Shown in pieces: positions 1-8,857 of a DNA stretch of 64,000 bases; the first letter of the stretch is position 1, and each line of letters opens with the position of its first letter. This DNA is from Alphaproteobacteria bacterium (GTDB lineage: Bacteria; Pseudomonadota; Alphaproteobacteria; Rhizobiales; Rhizobiaceae): assembly GCA_024742485.1 (NCBI GenBank), contig JANSYK010000001.1, positions 372,001 through 436,000 of the forward strand, read 5' to 3'. The translations under genes were made by a program, and so were the position numbers. The notes beneath the pieces are model-generated. The model searched no databases, was not told the origin of the DNA, and saw nothing but the letters and a program-made list of their open reading frames with translations.

Positions 1-1
1 T

Positions 2-961
2 GCGGCAACCAGCGATCTGGTTTCGAATTTGCGCAGCTTCATGAATGCGCGGATTGTCGGACAGGAGCAATTCGTCGACCGTATTCTTCTTGGTCTCTTC
101 AGTGACGGACACGTTCTTGTCATCGGCGCTCCCGGGCTTGCCAAGACAAAGGCGGTGAATGCACTTTCCGAAATCATCGACTGTGATGCACGCCGCATTC
201 AGTTCACACCCGACCTCCTTCCAAGCGATCTGACCGGCACCGATATTTATCGTTCGGAACTCGGCGAGTTCAAGTTTCGACAAGGCCCGCTGTTCAACAG
301 TCTCATTCTGGCCGACGAGGTCAATCGCGCACCCGCCAAGGTTCAATCGGCCTTGCTGGAAGCAATGGCAGAAAAGCAGATTACCGTGGGCGGCACGACC
401 TATGAACTGCCTTCCCTCTTCATGGTTCTGGCGACACAAAACCCGATTGAACAGGAAGGCACCTACCCTCTCCCGGAAGCCCAGCTCGACCGGTTTCTTC
501 TGCAGGTCAATGTCGATTTCCCGTCCGCCGACGCAGAACGGCAAATCCTCAAGCTGGTGCGCGGTGAGGTGTTCGGCGAAACCACGCCGCCGGCACGCCG
601 GATCAGTGTCGAGGAGATATTCAGCGCCCGTCGTGATGCCATGGGAACCCACGTATCCGAGGCACTCGAGGAGTATATCATTCAGCTGGTGCAGGCGACG
701 CGCAACCCCGCCGCCTACGGAGACGATTTGTCCTCCATGATTGCTTATGGCGCAAGCCCGCGCAGCACCATCGCCCTGGACAGATGTGCCCGGGTCCATG
801 CCTGGATGCGCGGATCCGATTTCGCCACCCCGGCAGACGTCCAGGCCATTTTGCATGACGTCCTGCGGCATCGGATCATCTTGAGTTTCGAAGCTGAAGC
901 GGACGGACAAACCCGTGATGGGTTCATCGACACCCTCATTGAGCGTGTTCCGGTCAGTTGA
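2..961 (+). CDS. MoxR-family AAA+ ATPase (5' end outside window)
   Basis: AAA+ ATPase of the MoxR class, thought to act as a chaperone that matures or activates a partner complex together with VWA proteins. The reading frame is open to the window edge, so the true start lies upstream; a TTG at 29 is the first in-window candidate. Counting from that TTG, Walker A GAPGLAKT is at residues 33-40, Walker B reads LILADEVNRAP, and the sensor region contains ATQNPIEQEGTYPLPEAQLD, a MoxR signature. The family is usually about 320-340 residues, so only a few tens of residues are missing. It heads a tight co-directional cluster with DUF58, DUF4381, two VWA proteins and BatD, the usual Bat arrangement. 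Family assignment is secure; the client is unknown. Confidence 0.95.
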   Translation, partial: AATSDLVSNLRSFMNARIVGQEQFVDRILLGLFSDGHVLVIGAPGLAKTKAVNALSEIIDCDARRIQFTPDLLPSDLTGTDIYRSELGEFKFRQGPLFNSLILADEVNRAPAKVQSALLEAMAEKQITVGGTTYELPSLFMVLATQNPIEQEGTYPLPEAQLDRFLLQVNVDFPSADAERQILKLVRGEVFGETTPPARRISVEEIFSARRDAMGTHVSEALEEYIIQLVQATRNPAAYGDDLSSMIAYGASPRSTIALDRCARVHAWMRGSDFATPADVQAILHDVLRHRIILSFEAEADGQTRDGFIDTLIERVPVS

Positions 962-970
962 GGTGGAACC

Positions 971-1903
971 ATGTCACAGCACACTTCATACGCGGCCGGT
1001 ATTGAGGCGAGCACATCAGAGCTGATCCGCGCCCGCCCGCCCCGCACGGTTACCGGTTTTGCCCCCTCGGGACGCGTCAGCACCCATCAATGGGGAACCA
1101 ACAATTCGGTTTTCCGCGGCCGGGGCATGGAATTCGCGGAATCCCGTGAATACCAACCCGGCGATGATGTCAAACATGTTGACTGGAAAGTCACCGCAAG
1201 AACCGGCCGGGCTCATACCAAGCTCTTTCAGGAGGAACGCGAGCGGCCGGTGCACATCCTGCTCGACCTGCGGAACATGATGCATTTCGGCAGCCGGATT
1301 CGGTTCAAATCCCATCTGGCAGCGGAGATTGCAGCTCAGCTTGCATGGGTGGGCCACGACGGCGGAGATCGCGTTGGCGGATTGATTCTGACCAGACGCG
1401 GCGTCCGGGATTTTCGCGCAGCGCGCACCCGCAGAGGTGTGTTGCGGTTCATTGATGCGATTTCAGACGAAACGCGTCTTGCCCGTGAGAACGCAGATGA
1501 ATTGAGCCTTGCCCAGGGAATTCGACGCCTTCGACACGAATGTCGCCCCGGAGCACTTGCCTTCGTCATCAGCGATTTTTCCGATTTTGACGAAACATGT
1601 GAACAGGAATTGCGCAGGCTGTCGAAGAGCCCTCACGTCACCAACATCCTGATCACCGATCCGTTGGACAGTGAACTGCCGCCAAGAGGCGGCAGGATCA
1701 GCGACGGGCACAAGGCCTTGTCCCTGAGCGGCCTCAAGCGCACGGCTCTGCATGATTATGCCGAGGCATTCCGTCAGCGTCGGCAGCGTCTTGAGCAATC
1801 CTGCCGTCAGCGGGGCATGGCCTTCCACGCCCTTTCAACGTCTGACAATGCCACTTCCATTCTCCACATCAAGGGCGGTCGGCCACCCAGGAGGTCACAG
1901 TGA
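971..1903 (+). CDS. DUF58 domain-containing protein
   Basis: DUF58 protein of 310 residues, the near-universal partner of MoxR ATPases. The DUF58 signature is visible as FRGRGMEFAESREYQPGDD followed by VKHVDWKVTARTG around residues 47-80. A VWA-like fold follows with no transmembrane segment, so the protein is probably cytosolic. The ATG at 971 is preceded by AGGTGG overlapping the stop of the MoxR gene 10 bp upstream, and the next gene starts on this stop codon, so translation is coupled along the operon. A role as adaptor between the MoxR ATPase and the membrane VWA proteins is inference from context. Confidence 0.93.
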   Translation: MSQHTSYAAGIEASTSELIRARPPRTVTGFAPSGRVSTHQWGTNNSVFRGRGMEFAESREYQPGDDVKHVDWKVTARTGRAHTKLFQEERERPVHILLDLRNMMHFGSRIRFKSHLAAEIAAQLAWVGHDGGDRVGGLILTRRGVRDFRAARTRRGVLRFIDAISDETRLARENADELSLAQGIRRLRHECRPGALAFVISDFSDFDETCEQELRRLSKSPHVTNILITDPLDSELPPRGGRISDGHKALSLSGLKRTALHDYAEAFRQRRQRLEQSCRQRGMAFHALSTSDNATSILHIKGGRPPRRSQ

Positions 1904-2382
1904 ACCCGCAACTTTCACCGGACATCCAATCGCAGCTGGAGTTGTTGCGGGATATCCGTCTTCCCGAACCGATCGGCTGGTGGCCGCTGGCACCTGGTTG
2001 GTGGATCGCCGCCACCCTTTGTCTTGCCCTGATCGCCGGCACGGTCCTCTGGTCGTACCTGAGGCGCCGAACCGTTCGATTTGCAGCCCTTCGGGAACTC
2101 GACGCGCTGCGCATCGCGGACGGTCCGACGGATATGGCCCACTACGCGACAGAAATTTCCGCATTGCTGCGCCGGGTTGCCATCCGAGCGAACGGTCGAG
2201 CAGCGGGCCTGCTCAGCGGGACGGAATGGTCCGACTTTCTGAGCAACGGCAAGGGCGGAATGGAGCGTCACTGGTCAACCGTACTGGCCGAGGCTCCCTA
2301 CTCACCGTCACACCTGGCTGAAACCGACGAGATTCGCGCGCTGGCAGATGCCGCCGAATTGTGGATCAGGAGGCACGCATGA
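1900..2382 (+). CDS. DUF4381 domain-containing membrane protein
   Basis: Small 160-residue protein with one clear membrane helix at about residues 27-50 (WWPLAPGWWIAATLCLAL onward) followed by a basic stop-transfer RRR and a soluble C-terminal domain. This matches DUF4381 proteins found between DUF58 and VWA genes in Bat operons. The GTG start overlaps the TGA of the DUF58 gene (GTGA), and its own TGA overlaps the ATG of the next gene, so it is translationally coupled on both sides. It probably anchors or scaffolds the VWA complex at the inner membrane; no enzymatic motif is visible. Confidence 0.88.
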   Translation: MNPQLSPDIQSQLELLRDIRLPEPIGWWPLAPGWWIAATLCLALIAGTVLWSYLRRRTVRFAALRELDALRIADGPTDMAHYATEISALLRRVAIRANGRAAGLLSGTEWSDFLSNGKGGMERHWSTVLAEAPYSPSHLAETDEIRALADAAELWIRRHA

Positions 2383-3395
2383 TCACCTTCCTGTGGCCGC
2401 TGGCCTTTCTTCTCCTTCCGCTGCCCTTTATTGCGCGGCGCCTTCTGAAGCCGTCCGATCCCGGGGTTTCAGGTGCCCTTCGTGTGCCATTTTTCCGGTC
2501 ACTGATTGGTGGTGCCTCCGCAGGAACACGAAACGAAAATGCAAGCCTGTGGAAGCTCGTGTTCGCCTCCGTCATCTGGATCCTCCTGGTGACCGCATTG
2601 GCCCGCCCGGCTTTGGTTGGCGACGAAATCCCCATCCCTGCCGAAGGTCGCGACGTCATGATGGCGATTGACCTGTCCGGTTCGATGGACCAACAGGATT
2701 TTGCCGTTGGCGGCCGCCCGACAACGCGGCTCGGTGTCGTCAAGGAAACCGCGGATACATTCATCGAAAACCGTAACGGAGATCGTGTGGGACTGGTTCT
2801 GTTCTCCGACAGGGCCTATCTCCAGGCGCCGCTCACCTTCGACCGCGACGCCGTACGCAGTTTGCTGGACGAAGCACAAGTCGGTTTGACCGGACAGCAA
2901 ACGGCAATCGGAGACGCCATTGCCATATCGCTGAAACGGCTGAAGGACCGGCCGGAAAACGGCCGTGTGCTGATATTGCTGACCGATGGCGCGAACAATG
3001 CCGGAGTCATGGAACCGTTGAAGGCCGCAGACCTGGCACGTGAACTGGGAATCAAGATTTACACGATCGGCGTGGGTGCAGACGCCATGACGGTCAATTC
3101 GGCTTTCGGCATGCGCACGGTCAACCCGTCCCACGACCTGGACGAAAACAGTCTGCGCCAAATTGCCGAGCTGACCGGCGGCCAGTATTTCCGCGCCACC
3201 AATGTTGATGGGCTGGCACGAATCTATCGGCAGATCGATCTTCTCGAACCGGTGAAGGCGGATCCCGTCCACATTCGTCCGGAGGTCGCGCTCTATTACT
3301 GGCCCGCCGGCGTGGCCCTGATTCTTGCCGGATTATTCACTCTAATCCTGCTGGTCCCCAATGCGCTTCCTCGGCGCAGTGTTGTCGGAGGTTGA
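2379..3395 (+). CDS. VWA domain membrane protein, BatA-like
   Basis: VWA protein of 338 residues. The ATG at 2379 is chosen over a GTG at 2361 because it has a perfect AGGAGG at 2368-2373 and overlaps the previous stop as ATGA. N-terminal helices at about residues 3-20 and 60-78 are followed by a VWA domain whose metal-ion-dependent adhesion site is intact (DLSGSMDQQD near residue 98), and a C-terminal helix lies near 305-326. This is the BatA topology, with the VWA domain facing the periplasm. Together with the next gene it forms the pair of VWA proteins seen in aerotolerance operons. Confidence 0.93.
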   Translation: MITFLWPLAFLLLPLPFIARRLLKPSDPGVSGALRVPFFRSLIGGASAGTRNENASLWKLVFASVIWILLVTALARPALVGDEIPIPAEGRDVMMAIDLSGSMDQQDFAVGGRPTTRLGVVKETADTFIENRNGDRVGLVLFSDRAYLQAPLTFDRDAVRSLLDEAQVGLTGQQTAIGDAIAISLKRLKDRPENGRVLILLTDGANNAGVMEPLKAADLARELGIKIYTIGVGADAMTVNSAFGMRTVNPSHDLDENSLRQIAELTGGQYFRATNVDGLARIYRQIDLLEPVKADPVHIRPEVALYYWPAGVALILAGLFTLILLVPNALPRRSVVGG

Positions 3396-3399
3396 TGAC

Positions 3400-5577
3400 A
3401 TGGAACAGATATTCGAGAACTTTCACTTCTTGCGACCCCAGTGGCTATGGGCGCTGGTACCGGTCGCGATCCTGACCGCACTGTTCTGGAACAGCCGCAT
3501 ACGAAGCGTCGGCAATGGGTGGGCGCGCTACATCGACCCGCATTTGCTGACCCATTTATCGGTCAGCGGTGGGCAGCAACAGCATCGCCGGATCATTCCG
3601 GTGGTGAGTTTCAGCGTGGCCGCATTGATCGTTTTGGGTCTGGCGGGGCCAAGTTGGCAAAAAACGGAAGTTCCGTCCTTTACCGGTGGGGAGCCGGTGG
3701 TCGCGGTCTTGAGCCTCGCCCAATCCATGAACGCAAACGACCTGACGCCGAGCCGTCTCCAACGTTCAGTTCACAAGCTGCGCGACATTCTTGCCCGCAC
3801 TGAAGGAGATGAACGCGGCCTGGTGATCTATTCCGATGTACCGTTTGTGGCTGCCCCGCTGACCAATGATCTGCGTGTCATCGAACAAATGTTGCCCGAG
3901 CTCTCGACATCGCTCATGCCGGTACTCGGCAACCGGCTCGACCTCGCCATTGACGAAGCCACAGATGTCCTGGCCCGTGCCGATGCCAGACGTGGCCAGA
4001 TCATTGTCATCGCCGACAATGCAGGCACTGATCCAGCTGCCAGTCTGGCGGCCGCCCGGGCCGCCCGTGACGCCGGATATGAGCTTTCCGTCCTGGCGGT
4101 CGGAACAGAGACGGGTGCAACCCTGCAAACGGCTGATGGCCGGGCGATCAGCACACAGGACGGGCAGACATTCATGACCAGATTATCCAAGGACAATTTG
4201 ATGGAATTGACGAAGGCCGGCGGGGGTCGCTTCTCCATGATCACACCTGGCGATGCGGATTTGGCCAGCCTTCTGCCAACCACCCAGCAAGAAATGCATG
4301 CCGCGGGCAAGAGCAATGATTTCAACACAGATGGCTGGGTCGATATGGGCTACTGGTTGCTGATCATTCCGGCATTGCTGGCTCCGCTCCTCTTTCGCCG
4401 GGGCATGATCATGGGGCTCGTTCTGTTGACGGGCGGCCTGCTGGCGCAACCGCAACCGGCTGCAGCGCAAGAATGGACTGATCTCTGGTCAACAAAGGAT
4501 CAGCAGGCACAGGAGGCCTTCAGGAATGGCGACTTTGCCTCTGCCGCAACAACGTTTGAAACACCTGACTGGCAAGCTGGCTCCGCCTATCGCGCCGGGG
4601 ATTTCGAGACTGCCATTGCAGCCTATTCCCAGGTGAACGCTCCGGACACCGACTACAATCTCGGCAACGCCTTTGCGTGGTCCGGAGACCTGGAAGCCTC
4701 GCTTGCGGCCTATGATCGGGCGCTTGAAGCCCATCCGAATGATGAGGATGCTCAATTCAACCGGGATCTGATCGCAAAGCTCCTGGAACAGCAAAAGCAG
4801 GACGAGCAGCAAAGCGAAGACCAACAACAAGACAGCAGCCAACAGGACAATAACCAGCAGGACTCGCAGGATCGGCAGCAGCAGGGCTCTGACAGCGAGC
4901 AGTCGCAGCAGCAGAACCAGGGCGACCAGCAAGAACAGCAACAGCAAGCAGGTGACGCGTCCGATGAAGACCCGTCATCGGAACAAGGATCGCAGGAGCA
5001 ACAGCAAGCGCAAGATCAATCAGGCTCATCCGGTTCCGATCAGGCATCGGAAAATTCCGGCGACGAACCGTCAGAAGGGTCAAAAGCGTCAGAGGGCGAA
5101 CAGCATTCGCAAAGCGCTGACCAAGATGGGAACCAGGCCACATCCGACGGTGAAGCCGGGCAACAGGAACGCAACGCGGATTCGTCCGAAAAAGACACCA
5201 CAGGTTCGGATCAACAGGAACAGACAGCGCAATCCCGGCATTCGGATCCAAATGCCTCGGATCGCAATGGCGATGCTCGATCGCCACAGCAGCCGACAGC
5301 GCAGCAGGGCGAGGTCGGCGAGCAGCAGATGACGGGGGAAGCAGATTCGCAATCCCAAAGGGAGGATCAGAGCGGTGAAAGCCCCCTTTCACGACTGCTT
5401 TCCAAGGCACTTGAAGGCAATGGTGAACCGCAACAGCAGGAGGTCGCTGCATCGGCAGGCCCGGCCCCGGTCAATCAGGCGGTCGAGCAGCAATTGCGAC
5501 GCGTTCCCGATGATCCGTCCGGATTGCTGCGGGCACGCATCCACCAGCACTATGCGCGCATGAATGCGACACAATAG
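3400..5577 (+). CDS. VWA + TPR protein, BatB/BatC-like fusion
   Basis: 725 residues from the ATG at 3400 (CGGAGG upstream; an ATG at 3361 lies inside the previous gene). Order: membrane helix near residue 15-32, second helix near 68-85, VWA-like domain at about 90-300, helices at about 315-360, two TPR-like repeats at about 375-460 (DTDYNLGNAFAWSGDLEASL), then a very long Gln/Ser/Asp/Glu-rich low-complexity stretch at about 463-660 and a short conserved tail. This looks like BatB fused to BatC. The VWA site is degenerate: where BatA has DLSGSM, this protein has SLAQSM, losing the leading Asp and the middle Ser, so metal binding is doubtful. Confidence 0.9.
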   Translation: MEQIFENFHFLRPQWLWALVPVAILTALFWNSRIRSVGNGWARYIDPHLLTHLSVSGGQQQHRRIIPVVSFSVAALIVLGLAGPSWQKTEVPSFTGGEPVVAVLSLAQSMNANDLTPSRLQRSVHKLRDILARTEGDERGLVIYSDVPFVAAPLTNDLRVIEQMLPELSTSLMPVLGNRLDLAIDEATDVLARADARRGQIIVIADNAGTDPAASLAAARAARDAGYELSVLAVGTETGATLQTADGRAISTQDGQTFMTRLSKDNLMELTKAGGGRFSMITPGDADLASLLPTTQQEMHAAGKSNDFNTDGWVDMGYWLLIIPALLAPLLFRRGMIMGLVLLTGGLLAQPQPAAAQEWTDLWSTKDQQAQEAFRNGDFASAATTFETPDWQAGSAYRAGDFETAIAAYSQVNAPDTDYNLGNAFAWSGDLEASLAAYDRALEAHPNDEDAQFNRDLIAKLLEQQKQDEQQSEDQQQDSSQQDNNQQDSQDRQQQGSDSEQSQQQNQGDQQEQQQQAGDASDEDPSSEQGSQEQQQAQDQSGSSGSDQASENSGDEPSEGSKASEGEQHSQSADQDGNQATSDGEAGQQERNADSSEKDTTGSDQQEQTAQSRHSDPNASDRNGDARSPQQPTAQQGEVGEQQMTGEADSQSQREDQSGESPLSRLLSKALEGNGEPQQQEVAASAGPAPVNQAVEQQLRRVPDDPSGLLRARIHQHYARMNATQ

Positions 5578-5590
5578 AAAGGGACATCTC

Positions 5591-7393
5591 ATGAAACTGA
5601 CAGGATTGAAACTGGCAGCCCTGGCAATGGTTCTTGCCCTTTCTCTGGGGCAGAATACTCAGGCGGCCACTCTCAACGCATTGACCAATGCGCAGACCGT
5701 CGCGATCGGCGATCAGTTCCAGCTGACCGTCACCACCGATGCGACGAATGGTGCGGTGCCCGATCTCACCCCTCTGCACAAGGATTTCGACGTTCTCGGC
5801 ACCTCCCAATCCATGCGCACCCAAATCATAAACGGCCGTCAGTCACAGCAAAGAAGCTGGATTGTCACACTGGCCCCCAGGGACAAGGGTCAATTGACGA
5901 TCCCTGCCCTTTCGGCCGCTGGTCTGACAAGCCAACCATTGACCATCAATGTCGTGGAACCTTCTGCGATGCCGAAAACGCAGGGCGTTGAGGACGTAAC
6001 GATCGAGGCAACAGTGTCGGGTGGTTCGCACTACCTCTATCAGGAAATCCCGCTGGTTGTGCGCATCGAGACGCCGCTGCCTCTCAAGCGGGCCGAACTG
6101 GTTGCCCCGACAGGTTCCGCGTTTGAACTCACCCAGAACGGACAGGATCGCACCTCCAGCCTGGTAAGGGATGGACGCCCGGTTTCGGTCATCGAACGCC
6201 ACTATCATCTCAGGCCTCAGCAGTCAGGAGCGATTACCGTGCCATCTTTCACTTTGCGAGGCGAAGTGGACAATCCGGATGCCAGCCAAAGCCCCTTCGG
6301 GCGTATGCCCTTCGGTGGTTCCTTGATGCGTGATTTCCCATTTGGTGGAAGTGCGTTCGGCGGCAGTCTGTTCAACGACATGTTCAATCCAGGCAAGCCC
6401 TTTGCGGCAAGGACCGATCCGATCAGCCTTCAGGTGGAAACGGCCAGTGGCGCACAGCCAGGAGAATGGTTCCTGCCGGCAAAGGCTGTCGACTTGAAAT
6501 CCCAATGGCAGCCTGAAAACCCGGAATTTCGTGTCGGCGAAGCGGTTACGCGACAAATCAGCATCCTGGCATTGGGTGCTCGCCCCGAGCAGCTACCAGA
6601 TCTGGATTTCACTGCTCCCGGCGGTGCGCGGATCTATGTCGACGACACCACCGTGGATACGTTCAACAGCCCACAGGGCACAATCGGCCGGCGCGTCATC
6701 ACCACATCCATTGTTCCAACGACGGGTGGCACGGTGACACTTCCGGAGATAACGTTGAACTGGTGGGACACCGAGGCAGGCGAAACCAAAACAGCCCGTA
6801 TTCCCGCCGAAACCATCCAGGTCACCGGCAGCGTGGCCGCAGCGGCAGCCGCCAACACAGAGCCTGCTGCCGGATCGATGGATGAAACTCCGATCCAAGA
6901 CGCTATGGACGGTTCTCCGCTGATGGACAAATGGACATGGGGCGCGGGTATCCTGGCCCTCGTCGGCGCACTGGGGTGGGCAGGCAGACGCTACGCAAAC
7001 AGGCCGACCGCAACAATGGGGAAGCGACGAATTGACGTTGCAGATCAAGCAATGTTGCAGTTCAAGGATGCGCTTGCCGCGTTGCGCACCGCAGCTTCAA
7101 ATGGCGATCGTATGAAAATCTATCAGGCTGCCCTTGCATGGCGACGCTGCTGTCCGCCACATGTTGCAATTCCCAACAGCTTTGACAGGGAAGTCGCATT
7201 CCTTGAAACCGCCCTTTACCGGCCATCCGAGAACGACCGGCAGTGGCGACCCAAAATGCTCGTCCGAGCAGCAGAACAGGCAACAAGGCCCGGTCGGGCC
7301 AGAAAACGAAAAGGCAATCTGCCGGCTCTCTATCCGGAAGGCGCAAAGCGGCCGAATATCGGTAACGAACTGACGCGCCCCGTTGCTGGCTAG
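5591..7393 (+). CDS. batD: BatD family protein
   Basis: Exported, membrane-anchored protein of 600 residues. The ATG at 5591 has GAAAGGG upstream and gives a classical signal peptide ending LSLGQNTQA (cleavage around residue 25); an upstream ATG at 5564 lies in the previous gene. The large periplasmic part contains beta-rich, immunoglobulin-like segments (for example VGDQFQLTVTTD-type strands and a Gly/Phe-rich loop at about 235-270), followed by one transmembrane helix near 450-470 (WGAGILALVGALGWAG) and a cytoplasmic tail. This is the BatD/oxygen-tolerance layout and it closes the operon. Confidence 0.9.
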   Translation: MKLTGLKLAALAMVLALSLGQNTQAATLNALTNAQTVAIGDQFQLTVTTDATNGAVPDLTPLHKDFDVLGTSQSMRTQIINGRQSQQRSWIVTLAPRDKGQLTIPALSAAGLTSQPLTINVVEPSAMPKTQGVEDVTIEATVSGGSHYLYQEIPLVVRIETPLPLKRAELVAPTGSAFELTQNGQDRTSSLVRDGRPVSVIERHYHLRPQQSGAITVPSFTLRGEVDNPDASQSPFGRMPFGGSLMRDFPFGGSAFGGSLFNDMFNPGKPFAARTDPISLQVETASGAQPGEWFLPAKAVDLKSQWQPENPEFRVGEAVTRQISILALGARPEQLPDLDFTAPGGARIYVDDTTVDTFNSPQGTIGRRVITTSIVPTTGGTVTLPEITLNWWDTEAGETKTARIPAETIQVTGSVAAAAAANTEPAAGSMDETPIQDAMDGSPLMDKWTWGAGILALVGALGWAGRRYANRPTATMGKRRIDVADQAMLQFKDALAALRTAASNGDRMKIYQAALAWRRCCPPHVAIPNSFDREVAFLETALYRPSENDRQWRPKMLVRAAEQATRPGRARKRKGNLPALYPEGAKRPNIGNELTRPVAG

Positions 7394-7407
7394 GCGAAGA
7401 ATTGAAT

Positions 7408-7436
7408 CCGGTGGGTGGCGTTACGCCGCCCGCCGG
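7408..7436. terminator. Strong stem-loop between convergent genes
   Basis: A 13-bp stem (two G-T wobbles) with a TTA loop lies between the batD stop and the convergent DUF2336 gene. The loop is the stop codon of the DUF2336 gene. There is no T-tract on either side, so it may act as an mRNA 3'-end stabiliser or a weak bidirectional terminator rather than a classic intrinsic terminator. Confidence 0.45.
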
Positions 7437-8557
7437 GTCATGGATACCGCATAGTCCTTCGCCGCCTGGCGACGGAAATTCAGGTTCAGTTTTTCCACCA
7501 GGGCCAGCAATTCGGCGGTGCCGCCATTGTCGACATCCGATCCGTAGCGATCCATCAGTTCTTCAGTGATTTTCAGAGCGCTGGGTGTTGTGTTGGCCTG
7601 CGTCGCACGACGCCACAGCAAAGTCGCGCTTACAAAAACATCGCAGGTTACGGCATCGATCCCCCCAGACCGGTACAGTGCCTGAATGGCATTGCGTTTG
7701 CCGTCGACCAGCAGCCCCCTCACCCGCTCCTGTGCGACGCCGGAAACAGATGAAATCGCCGCTGCAAAAAAGTCGATATTACCGACACAAAGCGTGTGCA
7801 TCAAAAACGCGGGCGTCAACTTGCCGTCGAGGCGCAAATGTTCGACCAAAGCCGGCATTTCATCACCCCTGATCGAGCCGGCCAGTTGCAGTGTGGCCGC
7901 CTGGCAGGCGTCAGCCGTCACCTTGCGGACGCGGTTGCGACCGACCAGATTCGCCACCAGGGCCGAACCGGCAAGTGCTTTGCCAACCTCATCGATCAGC
8001 GCCTGTCTCACATCACAGGGTAGATCCGTTCGGTCCAGTAAACGTGCGCGAATAGCAGCCTCTTCGCCAAAAAGCTCCATGATCCGCCGCAACGTGACGC
8101 CGGCGATCCTGGCGGACCCGTTGTCGAGCATTTCCTTTACTGCAAGTTGTCCACCAACTTCTGCGAGCGCGGCACATACAGCCGGTGTCAGGTCACTGCG
8201 CATGGCAATGGCCCGCCTCACGCCTGCAGGACTGTCGGCCACCAGATCCACAAGATCAGAATCACCAAGAACCGGCGAACAACAGGCAATCAAGCCTGCC
8301 ACTTCCAACTGGTCTTGCACCAGACCATGGATGACCGCGCGTGGCGCCCTGTCGCTGGTCGCAAGTGCTTCGGCCAGTCCCAGCCGCACCATTGGCGAGG
8401 GATCGTCCAGCAGGAGAGCCATGGCCGCTTCCGCGGCCCGGCGGTCTTCATTGGTCAGATCGGAACAGATGAAAGCGCGCGCCAGAGCGTTGGCGGCCTT
8501 GGCCCGCTCGCGCGCACCGGCATTTTCCGACCACTGAAGAAATTTTTTGACGATCAT
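7421..8557 (-). CDS. DUF2336 domain-containing protein
   Basis: Soluble, all-helical protein of about 378 residues from the ATG at 8557, whose product begins MIVKKFLQWSENAGARERAK, the usual start of alphaproteobacterial DUF2336 proteins; an in-frame extension to 8665 is possible but has no good ribosome site. HEAT-like helical repeats are visible, such as DDRRAAEAAMALLLDDPSPM and the repeated alpha-helical pairs after it. The function of the family is unknown. It stands alone, convergent with the Bat operon, and its upstream region carries a dispersed repeat shared with two other places in this window. Confidence 0.88.
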   Translation of the reverse strand: MIVKKFLQWSENAGARERAKAANALARAFICSDLTNEDRRAAEAAMALLLDDPSPMVRLGLAEALATSDRAPRAVIHGLVQDQLEVAGLIACCSPVLGDSDLVDLVADSPAGVRRAIAMRSDLTPAVCAALAEVGGQLAVKEMLDNGSARIAGVTLRRIMELFGEEAAIRARLLDRTDLPCDVRQALIDEVGKALAGSALVANLVGRNRVRKVTADACQAATLQLAGSIRGDEMPALVEHLRLDGKLTPAFLMHTLCVGNIDFFAAAISSVSGVAQERVRGLLVDGKRNAIQALYRSGGIDAVTCDVFVSATLLWRRATQANTTPSALKITEELMDRYGSDVDNGGTAELLALVEKLNLNFRRQAAKDYAVSMTRRAA

Positions 8558-8682
8558 CTGGTGTTCCCGTGGCCGTTCCAACTCGAATTGCCAGATCATA
8601 GCCTCCAAAAGGTTTACGATCGGTTCACCATAACTGTTAACGCTTGCCCGGGTGCCGAGCGTCACCTAAACCTGAACTGCAT

Positions 8683-8840
8683 TAGGGTCAGGACTCATTG
8701 ATCTCATGCAATTCTGTTTGGTCAGGAGGGTTTGAATGCCGGAAAGCAAGCGCAAGATCAGGCTTGTTGCCTTTTCGAGCATTGAGTGCCTGCAGGCAGA
8801 GCCTCCTGGCCAAACCCTGCGGGCGCACCGCTATTGCCCT
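8683..8840. repeat. Dispersed intergenic repeat, copy 1
   Basis: Begins TTAGGGTCAGGACTCATTG and continues through CATGCAATTCTGTTTGG, then TGCCGGAAAGCAAGCGCAAG and a GGCTTGTTGCC block, ending near GGGCGCACCG. The same blocks in the same order and spacing recur, diverged, at 27489-27640, and the terminal block alone recurs at 53559. It looks like a decayed mobile or miniature element; it ends just before the ribosome site of the MaoC gene. No intact transposase is present. Confidence 0.6.
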
Positions 8841-8857
8841 TTGACGAGGAGAATGTA

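Noticed and set aside
2499-3272. 257-codon minus-strand frame opposite the BatA gene
   Set aside because: Shadow frame; the plus strand codes a full VWA protein with intact motifs.
4952-5332. 126-codon basic frame inside the Gln-rich BatB/C gene
   Set aside because: Arises from the repeated CAG/CAA-rich sequence in a different frame.
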